From the NCBI RefSeq assembly GCF_001605885.1, contig NZ_LRPE01000013.1, positions 1-64,000 on the forward strand: DNA of 64,000 nt, in the 5' to 3' direction. The translations under genes were made by a program, and so were the position numbers. Positions 40,401-49,883 of the stretch are shown piece by piece. The notes below the pieces were generated by a model. The model was not told the DNA's origin. It saw only the letters and a program-made list of their open reading frames with translations, and did not search any database. Numbering within the stretch: position 1 is the stretch's first letter; each line of letters opens with the position of its first letter. The stretch is from Acinetobacter lactucae. GTDB lineage: Bacteria; Pseudomonadota; Gammaproteobacteria; Pseudomonadales; Moraxellaceae.

Positions 40401-41149
40401 ATCAAGCTCAAGCGATGTTGAAAGATATTATCGACAATAATCGTTTTGATGCACGTGCTGTATTTGGTATGTTCCCTGCTCAGCGCACTAACGCCGACAC
40501 AGTGAGCGTATTTGATGAAGCTGGTCAAAATGTTACACATACTTTTGAGCACTTACGTCAGCAATCTGACAAAGTGACAGGCAAACCAAACTTGTCTTTG
40601 GCAGATTACATTCGTAGTGACCGTGAGCAACAGGATTACTTAGGCGGATTCACTGTATCGATTTTTGGTGCAGAAGAATTGGCAAATGAATACAAAGCCA
40701 AAGGTGATGACTACTCTGCAATTTTAGTTCAGTCACTAGCCGACCGTTTTGCTGAAGCCTTTGCAGAACACTTGCATGAACGCATTCGTAAAGAGTTCTG
40801 GGGTTATAAAGCTGATGAACAGCTTAGCAATGAAGAACTGATTAAAGAGAAATACGTCGGTATTCGCCCTGCCCCAGGCTACCCTGCTTGCCCTGAGCAC
40901 TCTGAAAAAGCAGTGTTGTTTGATTGGTTAGGTTCTACCGACAAAATCGGTACTAAACTCACTGAACACTTTGCAATGATGCCACCATCTTCGGTAAGTG
41001 GTTTCTATTATTCGCACCCTCAAAGTGAATATTTTAATGTGGGTAAAATCTCTCAAGACCAACTTGAAGATTATGCGAAACGTAAAGGTTGGACACTGGA
41101 TGAAGCTAAACGTTGGTTAGCGCCGAATTTAGATGATTCGATTGTTTAA
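37463..41149 (+). CDS. metH: Cobalamin-dependent methionine synthase
   Basis: Transfers a methyl group from methyltetrahydrofolate to homocysteine through methylcobalamin. The 1228-residue length matches E. coli MetH (1227). Order of domains: homocysteine-binding barrel (1-330, zinc cysteines in NCALG and GGCCGTT), pterin-binding barrel (350-620, FVNVGERTN), cobalamin cap and domain (650-900, DVHDIGKN with the His that binds cobalt) and the AdoMet activation domain (900-1228, [12 protein letters not shown]). The window does not include metE or a cobalamin transporter. A terminator-like hairpin follows. Confidence 0.97.
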   Translation: MSTLATLKALLAKRILIIDGAMGTMIQRHKLEEADYRGERFADWAHDLKGNNDLLVLTQPQIIQGIHEAYLDAGADIIETNSFNGTRVSMSDYHMEDLVPEINREAARLAKAACEKYSTPDKPRFVAGVLGPTSRTCSISPNVNDPAFRNITFDELKENYIEATHALIEGGADIILIETVFDTLNCKAAIFAVKEVFKQIGHELPIMISGTITDASGRTLTGQTAEAFWNSVRHGDLLSIGFNCALGADAMRPHVKTISDVADTFVSAHPNAGLPNAFGEYDETPEQTAAFLKEFAESGLINITGGCCGTTPDHIRAIANAVKDISPRQVPETVPACRLSGLEPFNIYDDSLFVNVGERTNVTGSKKFLRLIREENFAEALEVAQQQVEAGAQIIDINMDEGMLDSQNAMVHFLNLVASEPDISRVPIMIDSSKWEIIEAGLKCVQGKPVVNSISLKEGYDEFVEKARLCRQYGAAIIVMAFDEKGQADTAERKREICKRSYDVLVNDVGFPAEDIIFDPNVFAVATGIEEHNNYGVDFIEATGWIKQNLPHAMISGGVSNVSFSFRGNEPVREAIHSVFLYHAIKQGMTMGIVNAGQMAIYDDIPAELKEAVEDVILNQNQGESGQAATEKLLEVAEKYRGQGGAAKEAENLEWRNESVEKRLEYALVKGITTYIDEDTEEARLKAKRPLDVIEGALMDGMNVVGDLFGSGKMFLPQVVKSARVMKQAVAWLNPYIEAEKTGSQSKGKVLMATVKGDVHDIGKNIVGVVLGCNGYDIVDLGVMVPCEKILQTAIDEKCDIIGLSGLITPSLDEMVFVAKEMQRKGFNIPLLIGGATTSKAHTAVKIDPQYQNDAVIYVADASRAVGVATTLLSKEMRGNFIAEHRAEYAKIRERLANKQPKAAKLTYAESVENGFKIDESYVPPKPNLLGTQVLTNYPLATLVEYFDWTPFFISWSLAGKFPKILEDEVVGEAAADLYNQAQAMLKDIIDNNRFDARAVFGMFPAQRTNADTVSVFDEAGQNVTHTFEHLRQQSDKVTGKPNLSLADYIRSDREQQDYLGGFTVSIFGAEELANEYKAKGDDYSAILVQSLADRFAEAFAEHLHERIRKEFWGYKADEQLSNEELIKEKYVGIRPAPGYPACPEHSEKAVLFDWLGSTDKIGTKLTEHFAMMPPSSVSGFYYSHPQSEYFNVGKISQDQLEDYAKRKGWTLDEAKRWLAPNLDDSIV

Positions 41150-41174
41150 GCTTTTAAATAACCCCGTTTAAAAA

Positions 41175-41210
41175 ATAGGGCGTGAAGGTAAATCCTGTCA
41201 CGCCCTCTTC
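41175..41210 (+). terminator. Possible terminator of metH
   Basis: Nine-bp stem AGGGCGTGA (41177-41185) / TCACGCCCT (41198-41206), 12-base loop, weak T-rich tail. It separates metH from the converging transketolase operon. Confidence 0.5.
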
Positions 41211-41230
41211 AATTTGGTAAGTTAAGATTT

Positions 41231-42235
41231 CTAATTCAAATGTGACTTAATCTTCTCTTTAACTGCTTCAGTTGAAATACCATAGCGATCATGCAAAGTA
41301 GGTAATGCCCCTGCATCTAAAAATGCATCAGGCAAACCAATCATGTCAAAACGAGGATGTTGTCCATTTCTTAGAAGTAGTGAGCCAACTGCTTCGCCTA
41401 AGCCACCAATGACTGAATGATTTTCGGCAGTTAAAACAGGTCGGCCACCTTTTGCAACTTCATCCAAAATGGTTTGTTCATCTAAAGGCTTAATGGTAGG
41501 CACATGCAGCACTGAAACTTCAATGCCCTCTTTTTCAAGGTCTTCGGCTGCCTCAAGCGCACGCATGGTCAATAAACCAGTGGAAATAATGAGTAAATCT
41601 TTACCCGGTTTAATCACCTGTGCCTTACCCAATTTAAACTGGTAATTGTATTTATCGAGTACTAATGGAACCTGACCACGTAATAAACGCATATATACAG
41701 GGCCATTATGCGCAGCAATTTGTGGAATTGCCTGTTCGATTTCTAAGGCATCACATGGGTCAATGACCATCAAGTTCGGCATAGCGCGGAAAATCGCAAT
41801 ATCATCTGTCGCTTGGTGACTTGGGCCATAGCCCGTAGTTAAACCCGGAAGTGCTGCCACAATTTTGACATTCAGGTTATCTTCTGCAATCGCCATACAA
41901 ATAAAATCGTAGGCACGGCGTGATGCAAACACGGCATAAGTTGTTGCAAAAGGAACAAATCCTTCACGAGCAAGTCCTGCTGCTGCACTCATCAAAAGTT
42001 GTTCTGCCATACCCATTTGGAAAAACTTGTCTGGGTTTTCTTTAGCAAAAATATGCAGGTCTGTATATTTTGATAAATCTGCTGATAAACCTACGATATC
42101 GTCACGCTCTTTTGCCAAGGCATTCAGTGCATGGCCAAATGGTGCTGGTTTGGTCGGTTGACCCTCGGCAGCAATAGAAGCAATCATTGCCGAAGTGGTT
42201 AGTTTTTTCTTAGGAGGATTGGCTAACTGGCTCAT
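41231..42235 (-). CDS. Transketolase C-terminal subunit
   Basis: The pyrimidine-binding and C-terminal parts of a split transketolase, 334 residues. It has the catalytic Glu region GMAEQLLMSAAAGLAREGFVPF (near 85-105, Glu in MAEQ) and the C-terminal domain beginning near 210 (KPGKDLLIISTG). It works only with the N-terminal subunit encoded 10 bases upstream in the operon. Split transketolases are found in sugar-catabolic clusters (for example apulose-4-phosphate or 6-deoxy-6-sulfo sugar pathways) as well as for pentose phosphates. The substrate here is unknown. Confidence 0.88.
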   Translation of the reverse strand: MSQLANPPKKKLTTSAMIASIAAEGQPTKPAPFGHALNALAKERDDIVGLSADLSKYTDLHIFAKENPDKFFQMGMAEQLLMSAAAGLAREGFVPFATTYAVFASRRAYDFICMAIAEDNLNVKIVAALPGLTTGYGPSHQATDDIAIFRAMPNLMVIDPCDALEIEQAIPQIAAHNGPVYMRLLRGQVPLVLDKYNYQFKLGKAQVIKPGKDLLIISTGLLTMRALEAAEDLEKEGIEVSVLHVPTIKPLDEQTILDEVAKGGRPVLTAENHSVIGGLGEAVGSLLLRNGQHPRFDMIGLPDAFLDAGALPTLHDRYGISTEAVKEKIKSHLN

Positions 42236-42245
42236 GGTGTATTCC

Positions 42246-43097
42246 TTACTGTCCGTAGTGGGTCAAAATATTTAAAGCGTCATCCCATTCATGTTCATCA
42301 ACACGAATGAAGTGTGTTTTTTCACGGCTTTCCAAGAACGATACGCCCTTACCCATTTTGGTGTCACAAATAATGACGCGTGGGCATGTTCCTTCATGGT
42401 TTCGTGCTTGGTCGAATGCCGTAAGTAAAGCTTCCACGTCATTGCCATCTACGCGCTGCGTGTACCAACCAAATGACTGCCAACGGTCTACAATCGGCTC
42501 AAACGCTAAAATTTCGCTTGAGTGTCCATCTGCTTGCTGATTATTCACATCAATAATCGCAATCAAGTTATCTAGTTTCCAATGAGAAGCAGACATTACA
42601 GCTTCCCATGTTGAGCCTTCATTTAGCTCTCCATCGGACAGTAAGTTATAGACAAAAGCATCTGATTTTTTCTGTTTCAGTCCTAGACATGCACCGACTG
42701 CAATTCCAAGACCATGACCCAATGAGCCACCTGTAATTTCCATGCCCGGTGTATATGAAGCCATGCCCGACATCGGTAGACGGCTGTCATCTGCACCGTA
42801 GGTTTCAAGTTCTTCAAGCGGGATAATTTTTGCTTCAATTAAGGCTGCGTAAAGTGCAATCGCATAGTGCCCAATAGACAGATAAAAACGGTCACGGCCT
42901 TCCCATTCAGGGTTTTCTGGCTGATATTTCATGGCATGGAAATAAGATACTGCCAGTAGATCTGCTGCACCTAAAGCTTGTCCGACATAACCTTGACCTT
43001 GTACTTGCCCCATACGTAAAGCATGTTGGCGAATGTGGTAGGCACGTTGTTGCAACTCGGCAATTTGGCCTGCTTTATCAACATTTAATATTGTCAT
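42246..43097 (-). CDS. Transketolase N-terminal subunit
   Basis: The TPP-pyrophosphate-binding part of a split transketolase, 283 residues. The TPP motif reads SDGELNEG...NN (near 155-185), with Ser where GDG is most common. SIGHYAIALYAAL gives the His that contacts substrate and TGGSLGHGLGIA is the family glycine stretch. It is followed after 10 bases by the C-terminal subunit and preceded by an MFS carrier with a 14-base gap. Confidence 0.88.
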   Translation of the reverse strand: MTILNVDKAGQIAELQQRAYHIRQHALRMGQVQGQGYVGQALGAADLLAVSYFHAMKYQPENPEWEGRDRFYLSIGHYAIALYAALIEAKIIPLEELETYGADDSRLPMSGMASYTPGMEITGGSLGHGLGIAVGACLGLKQKKSDAFVYNLLSDGELNEGSTWEAVMSASHWKLDNLIAIIDVNNQQADGHSSEILAFEPIVDRWQSFGWYTQRVDGNDVEALLTAFDQARNHEGTCPRVIICDTKMGKGVSFLESREKTHFIRVDEHEWDDALNILTHYGQ

Positions 43098-43111
43098 TTA
43101 CTATTTCCTTA

Positions 43112-44416
43112 TTAACGATTGACCAGTTTTGCCGGAACACGCAGAACCAGACTGGCACCGAAAATTAATACTGCTGTGATTAAGAACATGCCGATTGCAT
43201 TGGAACCTGTGTTGGTAGTAATCCAACCAATTAGATAAGGTGAGCAAAATCCGGCAAGGTTAGCGAAACTATTCACTGCTGCAATACCTGCCGCTGCGGA
43301 AACACCACCCAAAAAGTTGGTCGGTAGCATCCAGAATAAAGAGGATGCCGTCAGCACACCTGAAGCTGCGATGCAAAGGCAAATTAAAGAGAGCGTTAGA
43401 TTTGAAGCGAATAAGGTCGCAAATGTGAGTGCTATAGCACCTGCACACATCGGGATAATTAAGTGCCAGCGGCGTTCTTGGAAATGGTCACCGCTACGCC
43501 CTGCCAAAATCATGACCACAATGGCACACATATAAGGCAGGCTTGTGAGCAAACCGATATGCCAGTTATCGCTAATGCCTGAGTTACGAATAAGAGTTGG
43601 CAACCAAAAGGTAATGGCGTATTGGCCCATCACTACACAAAAGTAGATGCCCGCCAGTAACCATAACCGTTTATCTGCGATGAAATCTTTAACGCTAGCA
43701 TGACCTTCTTTGTGCTGGTTATCTTGAGCAAGCTCTTGCTTCACCAAGTTTTTTTCGTCTTGGGTTAACCAGTTAGCATCTTGAATAGAGTCTTTTAAAA
43801 CAGCGAGTACCAATAGGCCAACAAGTACAGTAGGAATAGCTTCGATCACAAACATCCACTGCCAGCCAAACCAACCATGTACACCGCTCATCCGGTCCAT
43901 GATTAAGCCTGAAAGCGGCCCACCAATCATTCCCGAAATTGGAATCGCGATAAACCAAAGTACAGTCATGCGTGCACGGCGGTAAGACGGGAACCAGTAA
44001 GTAAGATAGAGCAACAATCCCGGAGCCAAACCAGCTTCGGCAACACCCAGTAAAAAACGTAAGGTGTAAAATTGCCATTCGGTTTGAACAAAGGCAAAAC
44101 AGCCTGACAAAACACCCCAAGTAATCATGATACGGGCAATCCAACGTCTCGCACCTACCCTATGGAGTACAATGTTACTTGGCACTTCACAGAGAAAATA
44201 ACCAATAAAGAAAATCCCTGCGCCTAACCCATATACAGCTTCACTAAACTGTAAATCGCTCATCATCTGGAGCTTGGCAAAACCTACATTTACTCGATCT
44301 AAATAGGCACAAAAATAACAAAGCATTAAAAATGGCATGAGCCGAAATGCAATTTTTCGATACGCCGATTTACGAACCGTTGTATCTACTTCAGATGAAA
44401 ATACTGTATCCATCAT
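43112..44416 (-). CDS. MFS transporter, anion:cation symporter family
   Basis: A 12-helix inner-membrane carrier of about 434 residues, of the ACS (TtuB/GudP) group that moves organic anions such as tartrate, glucarate or phthalates. Motifs: YLDRVNVGFAKL in helix 1, the DR-type loop GVGARRWIAR, and RFLLGVAEAGLAPG in helix 4. The ATG at 44416 (or 44413) lies 6 bases after AAGGG. An upstream in-frame GTG is unlikely. Context: the operon with SDR and split transketolase suggests that its substrate is the sugar acid or sugar the operon breaks down. Confidence 0.85.
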   Translation of the reverse strand: MMDTVFSSEVDTTVRKSAYRKIAFRLMPFLMLCYFCAYLDRVNVGFAKLQMMSDLQFSEAVYGLGAGIFFIGYFLCEVPSNIVLHRVGARRWIARIMITWGVLSGCFAFVQTEWQFYTLRFLLGVAEAGLAPGLLLYLTYWFPSYRRARMTVLWFIAIPISGMIGGPLSGLIMDRMSGVHGWFGWQWMFVIEAIPTVLVGLLVLAVLKDSIQDANWLTQDEKNLVKQELAQDNQHKEGHASVKDFIADKRLWLLAGIYFCVVMGQYAITFWLPTLIRNSGISDNWHIGLLTSLPYMCAIVVMILAGRSGDHFQERRWHLIIPMCAGAIALTFATLFASNLTLSLICLCIAASGVLTASSLFWMLPTNFLGGVSAAAGIAAVNSFANLAGFCSPYLIGWITTNTGSNAIGMFLITAVLIFGASLVLRVPAKLVNR

Positions 44417-44490
44417 GCGAATCCCTTTACATTTGGCCACAGTATCCTCTTGTGACCATCATTCTATTTTTAGTTTTTAAATGACAAGCC

Positions 44491-45240
44491 TTAATGAATC
44501 AGCATGCCACCATTTACATCGAGTGTGACACCAGTTAAGTAAGCTGACAGATCACTTGCCAAAAATAATGCTGCATTTGCAACATCTTGTGCTTTACCTA
44601 AGCGGCCAAGTGGAATACCTGCCAAAATGTCGTGACGACGGTCATCATTCATTAAACCGCCAGTAATATCAGTCTGGATCAGCCCCGGAGTAAGAGAATT
44701 TACACGAATCTGATCTCCACCAAACTCACGAGCCATCGCTTTTGCCAGACCTAACACACCTGCTTTTGCAGCGCTATAATGTGGCCCGCCAAAAATACCA
44801 CCGCCGCGTTGTGCTGAAACTGAAGATAGGCACACAATACTTCCACCACCATTTGCCTTCATTGATGGAATAACAGCTTGCGACATAATGAGTGTTCCGC
44901 GCAGGCTAACATCTAAAATGCGGTCATAGTCATTGCGTTGAATATCAAGTGTTTTAACTGGCTGAGTAATACCCGCATTGTTAATTAAAATATCAATCTT
45001 GCCATAGTGCTGTAATGCTTGTTCAACAGCTACTTTGACCTGTTCTTCGTTCGCAACGTTTGCAGCAAGGCCTAAATGTCCTTCACCAAGCGCCTTTGCA
45101 GCGTTTTGGCTTTGAGCAAGATCTAAATCAACAATAATGACTTTGGCACCTTGTTGTGCAAAGATTTCTGCGGTTGCTCGCCCAATTCCACGTTCTGATG
45201 CTGCACCCGTAATTAATGCCACTTTTCCTTGTAGTAACAT
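44491..45240 (-). CDS. SDR-family dehydrogenase
   Basis: A classical short-chain dehydrogenase of 249 residues. The cofactor site is TGAASERGIG (near 10-20), NNAG is at about 87-90, the catalytic Ser is in SSVSA and Tyr-Lys in YSAAKAG. An acidic residue after strand 2 (VDLDLA) suggests NAD(H) preference. ATG 45240 has GAGGA about 6 bases upstream. An in-frame TTG two codons earlier overlaps that spacing. It is the first gene of the operon with MFS and split transketolase, and probably oxidises a sugar alcohol or hydroxy acid. A LysR regulator is divergent. Confidence 0.85.
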   Translation of the reverse strand: MLLQGKVALITGAASERGIGRATAEIFAQQGAKVIIVDLDLAQSQNAAKALGEGHLGLAANVANEEQVKVAVEQALQHYGKIDILINNAGITQPVKTLDIQRNDYDRILDVSLRGTLIMSQAVIPSMKANGGGSIVCLSSVSAQRGGGIFGGPHYSAAKAGVLGLAKAMAREFGGDQIRVNSLTPGLIQTDITGGLMNDDRRHDILAGIPLGRLGKAQDVANAALFLASDLSAYLTGVTLDVNGGMLIH

Positions 45241-45331
45241 GTTCAATCCTCTTTTTACGCTTTATTTCCTGAGTTCTGACTTAGAATCTCTTTTTTCACA
45301 AAGCCCAGCAATCAGCTCGAATTCAACAAGG

Positions 45332-45348
45332 CATGAAAAAAATTCATG
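45332..45348. promoter_or_regulatory. Candidate LysR operator palindrome
   Basis: CATGAA-AAAAA-TTCATG, a perfect 6-bp inverted repeat with 5-base spacing and thus a T-N11-A element, between the divergent SDR and LysR genes. It includes the generic TGAA-N5-TTCA pattern. Confidence 0.5.
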
Positions 45349-45395
45349 TCTATGCTATTTTCAAATAAGTTTTAGAGATAAAATCGGATCATTTC

Positions 45396-46301
45396 ATGGA
45401 TAGCAGTGAAAACAATTTCAATCAGATGCCCTCAATTAAAACATTACAGGCTTTTGAACAAACCGCCCGTTTCGGCAATGTTGCCAAGGCAGCGGAGCAT
45501 TTGAATCTCACGCCTTCCGCAGTGAGTCATCAAATTGCTAAGCTTGAAGAAATGATTGGGCAGAGTTTATTTATTCGTGGTGCCCGTGGTGTGACACTGA
45601 CCCCTTCTGGCGAACGCTATTTTCAAGATGTCACGACCATTTTGCATAACCTGATGTTAGCAACTGAAAAAGCTGCCGATAAAAGCCCGAAAGACAGTTT
45701 ATATATTCATTCATCCCCAAGTTTTGGTTTGCTTTGGTTGCTCCCTCGCCTCGAGTCATTTAAAGAAAAATTTCCAATGATTCAGGTCAACTTGTCATGT
45801 TCATATGAAAATTTGCACTTCACCCGTGACAAGATTGACATTGATATCCGTCATGGTTTGCCCAACTGGACAGGCGTAGAAATCAGAACCATTCGTAATG
45901 AAAAGCTGGAAGTGCTTGCATCCCCCAAGCTACTTGAACGTAGTCCTGTGCATAAACCTCAAGATTTATTAAAGAAAGAACTGATTTTATCGCGTTCAAC
46001 CTTAGTTACTTGGCCCCAATGGTTTGCCCATCAGGGTTTAAGCATTCCTGAGTTTCCCTATACTTTGAGTTTTGACCGCTCTTATATGTCACTTGAGGCA
46101 GCCACACATGGACTAGGTTTTGTTTTAGAAAGTAATTTACTTACTCAAAATTATTTGGAATCTGGAAAGTTGGTTAGAGTTTTCGCAGATGAGCTGTCGA
46201 TTCCTATTTCTGCTCATCATTTGGTATACCCACGGACCCATCAGTTTATTCCTAAAATTGAGCTGTTTTTAAGCTGGATTCATGATGAGTTGGCAGATTG
46301 A
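45396..46301 (+). CDS. LysR-type regulator (GcvA-like)
   Basis: A 301-residue DNA-binding regulator. The helix-turn-helix is at about 12-70, including GNVAKAAEHLNLTPSAVSHQIAKLE, with a C-terminal effector-binding domain. The wording DSLYIHSSPSFGLLWLLPRL is characteristic of the GcvA/DsdC-like group. It is divergent from the SDR-MFS-transketolase operon and probably controls it together with itself. The effector is presumably the operon's substrate. Confidence 0.85.
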   Translation: MDSSENNFNQMPSIKTLQAFEQTARFGNVAKAAEHLNLTPSAVSHQIAKLEEMIGQSLFIRGARGVTLTPSGERYFQDVTTILHNLMLATEKAADKSPKDSLYIHSSPSFGLLWLLPRLESFKEKFPMIQVNLSCSYENLHFTRDKIDIDIRHGLPNWTGVEIRTIRNEKLEVLASPKLLERSPVHKPQDLLKKELILSRSTLVTWPQWFAHQGLSIPEFPYTLSFDRSYMSLEAATHGLGFVLESNLLTQNYLESGKLVRVFADELSIPISAHHLVYPRTHQFIPKIELFLSWIHDELAD

Positions 46302-46545
46302 GAAAGTAATTTTTAAATGATTTGAATTTTCTCAACTCTTAAGTGATGCATCATCTCTCGAACAAATACAAAGTAAGTAAAAACATTGCTCATAATTTTA
46401 ATTTCTTTATAAGCGTAAATTGAACCAGTTTTCCAATATTGAATATTAACCACTCGATTATTATTAACACTACATATAATAAAAACCTCTTTAAAAAGAT
46501 GAAAAATCAATTTTATATTCATCCAGTCCAACTATTACAATATAG

Positions 46546-47700
<1,155 letters not shown>

Positions 47701-47726
47701 TTTTTTACTTAGAACTAACGTTATTT

Positions 47727-47766
47727 AAAAAAGACTCTCAGTTGAATATGACTGAGAGTCTTTTCA
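47727..47766 (+). terminator. Bidirectional intrinsic terminator
   Basis: Perfect 14-bp stem AAAAGACTCTCAGT (47729-47742) / ACTGAGAGTCTTTT (47751-47764), 8-base loop, with A and T runs. It separates the mutarotase gene from the converging exporter gene. Confidence 0.9.
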
Positions 47767-47767
47767 T

Positions 47768-48988
47768 TTATTTAACTTTTGTGTTTGGTAAAAATGCAGT
47801 TGCAAAACCAAGTAATGGCAACAATGAACATAAACCAAATACCCATTCAATGCCGTTAATATCCGCTAAATGTCCTAAGCCTGCTGCGGCAATACCACTT
47901 ACCCCAAACATGAGACCGAACATTAAACCTGCAATCATGCCCACACGGCCCGGAACAGCTTCTTGTGCGTAGACCACCATTGCTGCAAAAGCCGACGACA
48001 ACACCAAACCTGCAATAATTGAGAAAACTGTTGTCCAAAATAAGTTTGCATACGGCATCATTAATGCAAACGGTGCCATACCAACAAATGAAACCCAGAT
48101 CACTGCTTTACGGCCAATTTTGTCACCAATTGGACCACCTGCAAATGTACCTAAAGCAACGGCTGCCAAAAAGGCAAATAAATGCAACTGAGCTGTTTGA
48201 ATACTGATATGGAACTTTTGAATTAAGTAAAAGGTAAAGTAGTTACTAATGCTGGCAATGTAGGTAAATTTGGCAAACATCAACACACTAATTGTGCTCA
48301 AAGCAATAATTAGCTTACGACCATGCAATTTAGTATGTGCTTGGGTAGCACGTGTAACCACCTGACTTTTAGCATGGCTCACTGTCCAACGGCTTACACC
48401 AAATAAAACCCAAATCGCTAAAAGTGCAAATATCACTAAGCCCGCAACTGCATGCTGTCCAAATGGAACAATCAGTAAAGCTGCCAACAATGGGCCAATG
48501 GCTGTACCCGTGTTCCCGCCCACTTGGAAAGTGGACTGAGCTGTACCGAAGCGTCCACCCGATGCCATTCGCGCCACCCGCGAAGCTTCTGGATGAAAAG
48601 TTGCAGAGCCTACCCCAATTAGCGCAGATGCACATAACAACACAGCAAAACTTGGTGAAAATGCCAACAAAATAATGCCGCAGAATGTGACCACCATTCC
48701 GAGTGGGAGCAGATATGGTTTTGGATGTTTATCGGTATAAAGTCCAATCCAAGGCTGGAGCAGCGAACCTGTAATTTGATATACAAACGAGATCAGGCCG
48801 ACTTGAGCAAAACTCAGCGAAAAGTTTGCTTTTAGCATTGGATAGATGGCTGGTAGCACTGCTTGAATTAAATCATTCAGTAAATGTGCGACCGCCACGG
48901 CGCCTACAATCTTAATAATCATTCCCTGAGGCTGATCATTTACAACGGTATTGGCAATACCATCTTTCAATTGTATTGAAGACGTCAT
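47768..48988 (-). CDS. MFS exporter, fosmidomycin-resistance (Fsr) type
   Basis: A 12-helix exporter of 406 residues. The Fsr-like features are HLLNDLIQAVLPAIYPML in helix 1, SLLQPWIGLYTDKHPKP after helix 2, and GIGSATFHPEASRVAR-type text in helix 4 (GVGSATFHPEASRVA). E. coli Fsr confers fosmidomycin resistance; the substrate here is not known. A divergent AraC-type regulator is 106 bases away, and a long inverted repeat fills the gap. Confidence 0.85.
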   Translation of the reverse strand: MTSSIQLKDGIANTVVNDQPQGMIIKIVGAVAVAHLLNDLIQAVLPAIYPMLKANFSLSFAQVGLISFVYQITGSLLQPWIGLYTDKHPKPYLLPLGMVVTFCGIILLAFSPSFAVLLCASALIGVGSATFHPEASRVARMASGGRFGTAQSTFQVGGNTGTAIGPLLAALLIVPFGQHAVAGLVIFALLAIWVLFGVSRWTVSHAKSQVVTRATQAHTKLHGRKLIIALSTISVLMFAKFTYIASISNYFTFYLIQKFHISIQTAQLHLFAFLAAVALGTFAGGPIGDKIGRKAVIWVSFVGMAPFALMMPYANLFWTTVFSIIAGLVLSSAFAAMVVYAQEAVPGRVGMIAGLMFGLMFGVSGIAAAGLGHLADINGIEWVFGLCSLLPLLGFATAFLPNTKVK

Positions 48989-49030
48989 ACCTGAAAAACT
49001 CCAATATTTTTAAATGAGATGCTTATTGTA

Positions 49031-49081
49031 AATTGTCGCTTATAAAGTTATCTTCCAATAATCATCGTATAAGTGACAATT
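49031..49081. promoter_or_regulatory. Inverted repeat between exporter and AraC regulator
   Basis: AATTGTCGCTTATA (49031-49044) and TATAAGTGACAATT (49068-49081) are reverse complements except at one position. Their centres are 37 bases apart, and the right arm ends 13 bases before the araC-type ATG. This is a likely operator for the regulator next to it. Confidence 0.6.
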
Positions 49082-49094
49082 TTTAGGATAATTT

Positions 49095-49883
49095 ATGTCC
49101 GATTCTCTTATTCAGTCTGATTTGTCTGAACTTGTGATTGGACTCTCTTCTGAACATTCTTACCGAGAAATCACCCCTACCCATACGCATACACGTGCAC
49201 AGTTTTTATATGCGTCTACAGGAAATATTCAGGTTTTTACACCCAATCATGTGTGGATTGTGCCGCCCATGTGTGCGTTATGGATTCCAGCACATGTTGA
49301 GCACAGCGTGATTTCACTGAGTCACGTGAAGTTAAATACGGCATTGGTTGAAGTAAATGCAGCCGCTCTAATGGGACAACATTGTTTTATTATTCGAGTC
49401 AGTAATCTGCTGCATGAACTTTTAATTCGTTTAAATGAAATTGAACGAGAAGACGCGCCTAATACTGCGACTTCCCAAGAGCTTTCACGTTCTTTACAAA
49501 TCTTAATTTTTGAAGAAATTCATCGCGCTAATTTGTTGCCTATTCAGATTCCGTGGCCGAAAGACAAACGATTATTAAAAATTTGCCAAGAGTTATTACA
49601 TACGCCTGACCATTCAAAAGATTTAACAGATTGGGCTGATGATATTGGCGCGAGCTCTAGAACTTTAATGCGTATGTTCCAAAAAGAAACTGGGCTATCT
49701 TATCGGGCATGGGTACAGCAAATGCATATTGCACTTGCCTTGAGTAAAATCGCGAATGGTGAATCTATTGCTCAAATTTCAGAGTCACTGGGGTATACAA
49801 ACCCCAGCGCGTTTAGTGCAATGTTTAAGCGACATCTAGGAAAAACACCTCAACAGTTTAGAAGTGCCGCGATGTCGCTATAA
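49095..49883 (+). CDS. AraC-type regulator
   Basis: A 262-residue regulator with an N-terminal cupin (residues 20-95, with HTHTRAQFLYASTG and IPAHVEHS) and a C-terminal AraC DNA-binding domain (about 165-258), with two helix-turn-helix units ending in ISESLGYTNPSAFSAMFKRH. It is divergent from the Fsr-like exporter and probably controls it. The 3' end overlaps the converging glutaminase gene by 34 bases. Confidence 0.87.
   Translation: MSDSLIQSDLSELVIGLSSEHSYREITPTHTHTRAQFLYASTGNIQVFTPNHVWIVPPMCALWIPAHVEHSVISLSHVKLNTALVEVNAAALMGQHCFIIRVSNLLHELLIRLNEIEREDAPNTATSQELSRSLQILIFEEIHRANLLPIQIPWPKDKRLLKICQELLHTPDHSKDLTDWADDIGASSRTLMRMFQKETGLSYRAWVQQMHIALALSKIANGESIAQISESLGYTNPSAFSAMFKRHLGKTPQQFRSAAMSL

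Noticed and set aside
45332..45348. MetR site at the SDR/LysR gap
   Set aside because: TGAA-N5-TTCA fits MetR, but the adjacent LysR gene and A-rich centre make a generic LysR-type operator more likely.
46313..46531. 72-codon minus-strand ORF between the LysR and mutarotase genes
   Set aside because: No good ribosome binding site, AT-driven composition and no motif. More likely intergenic.
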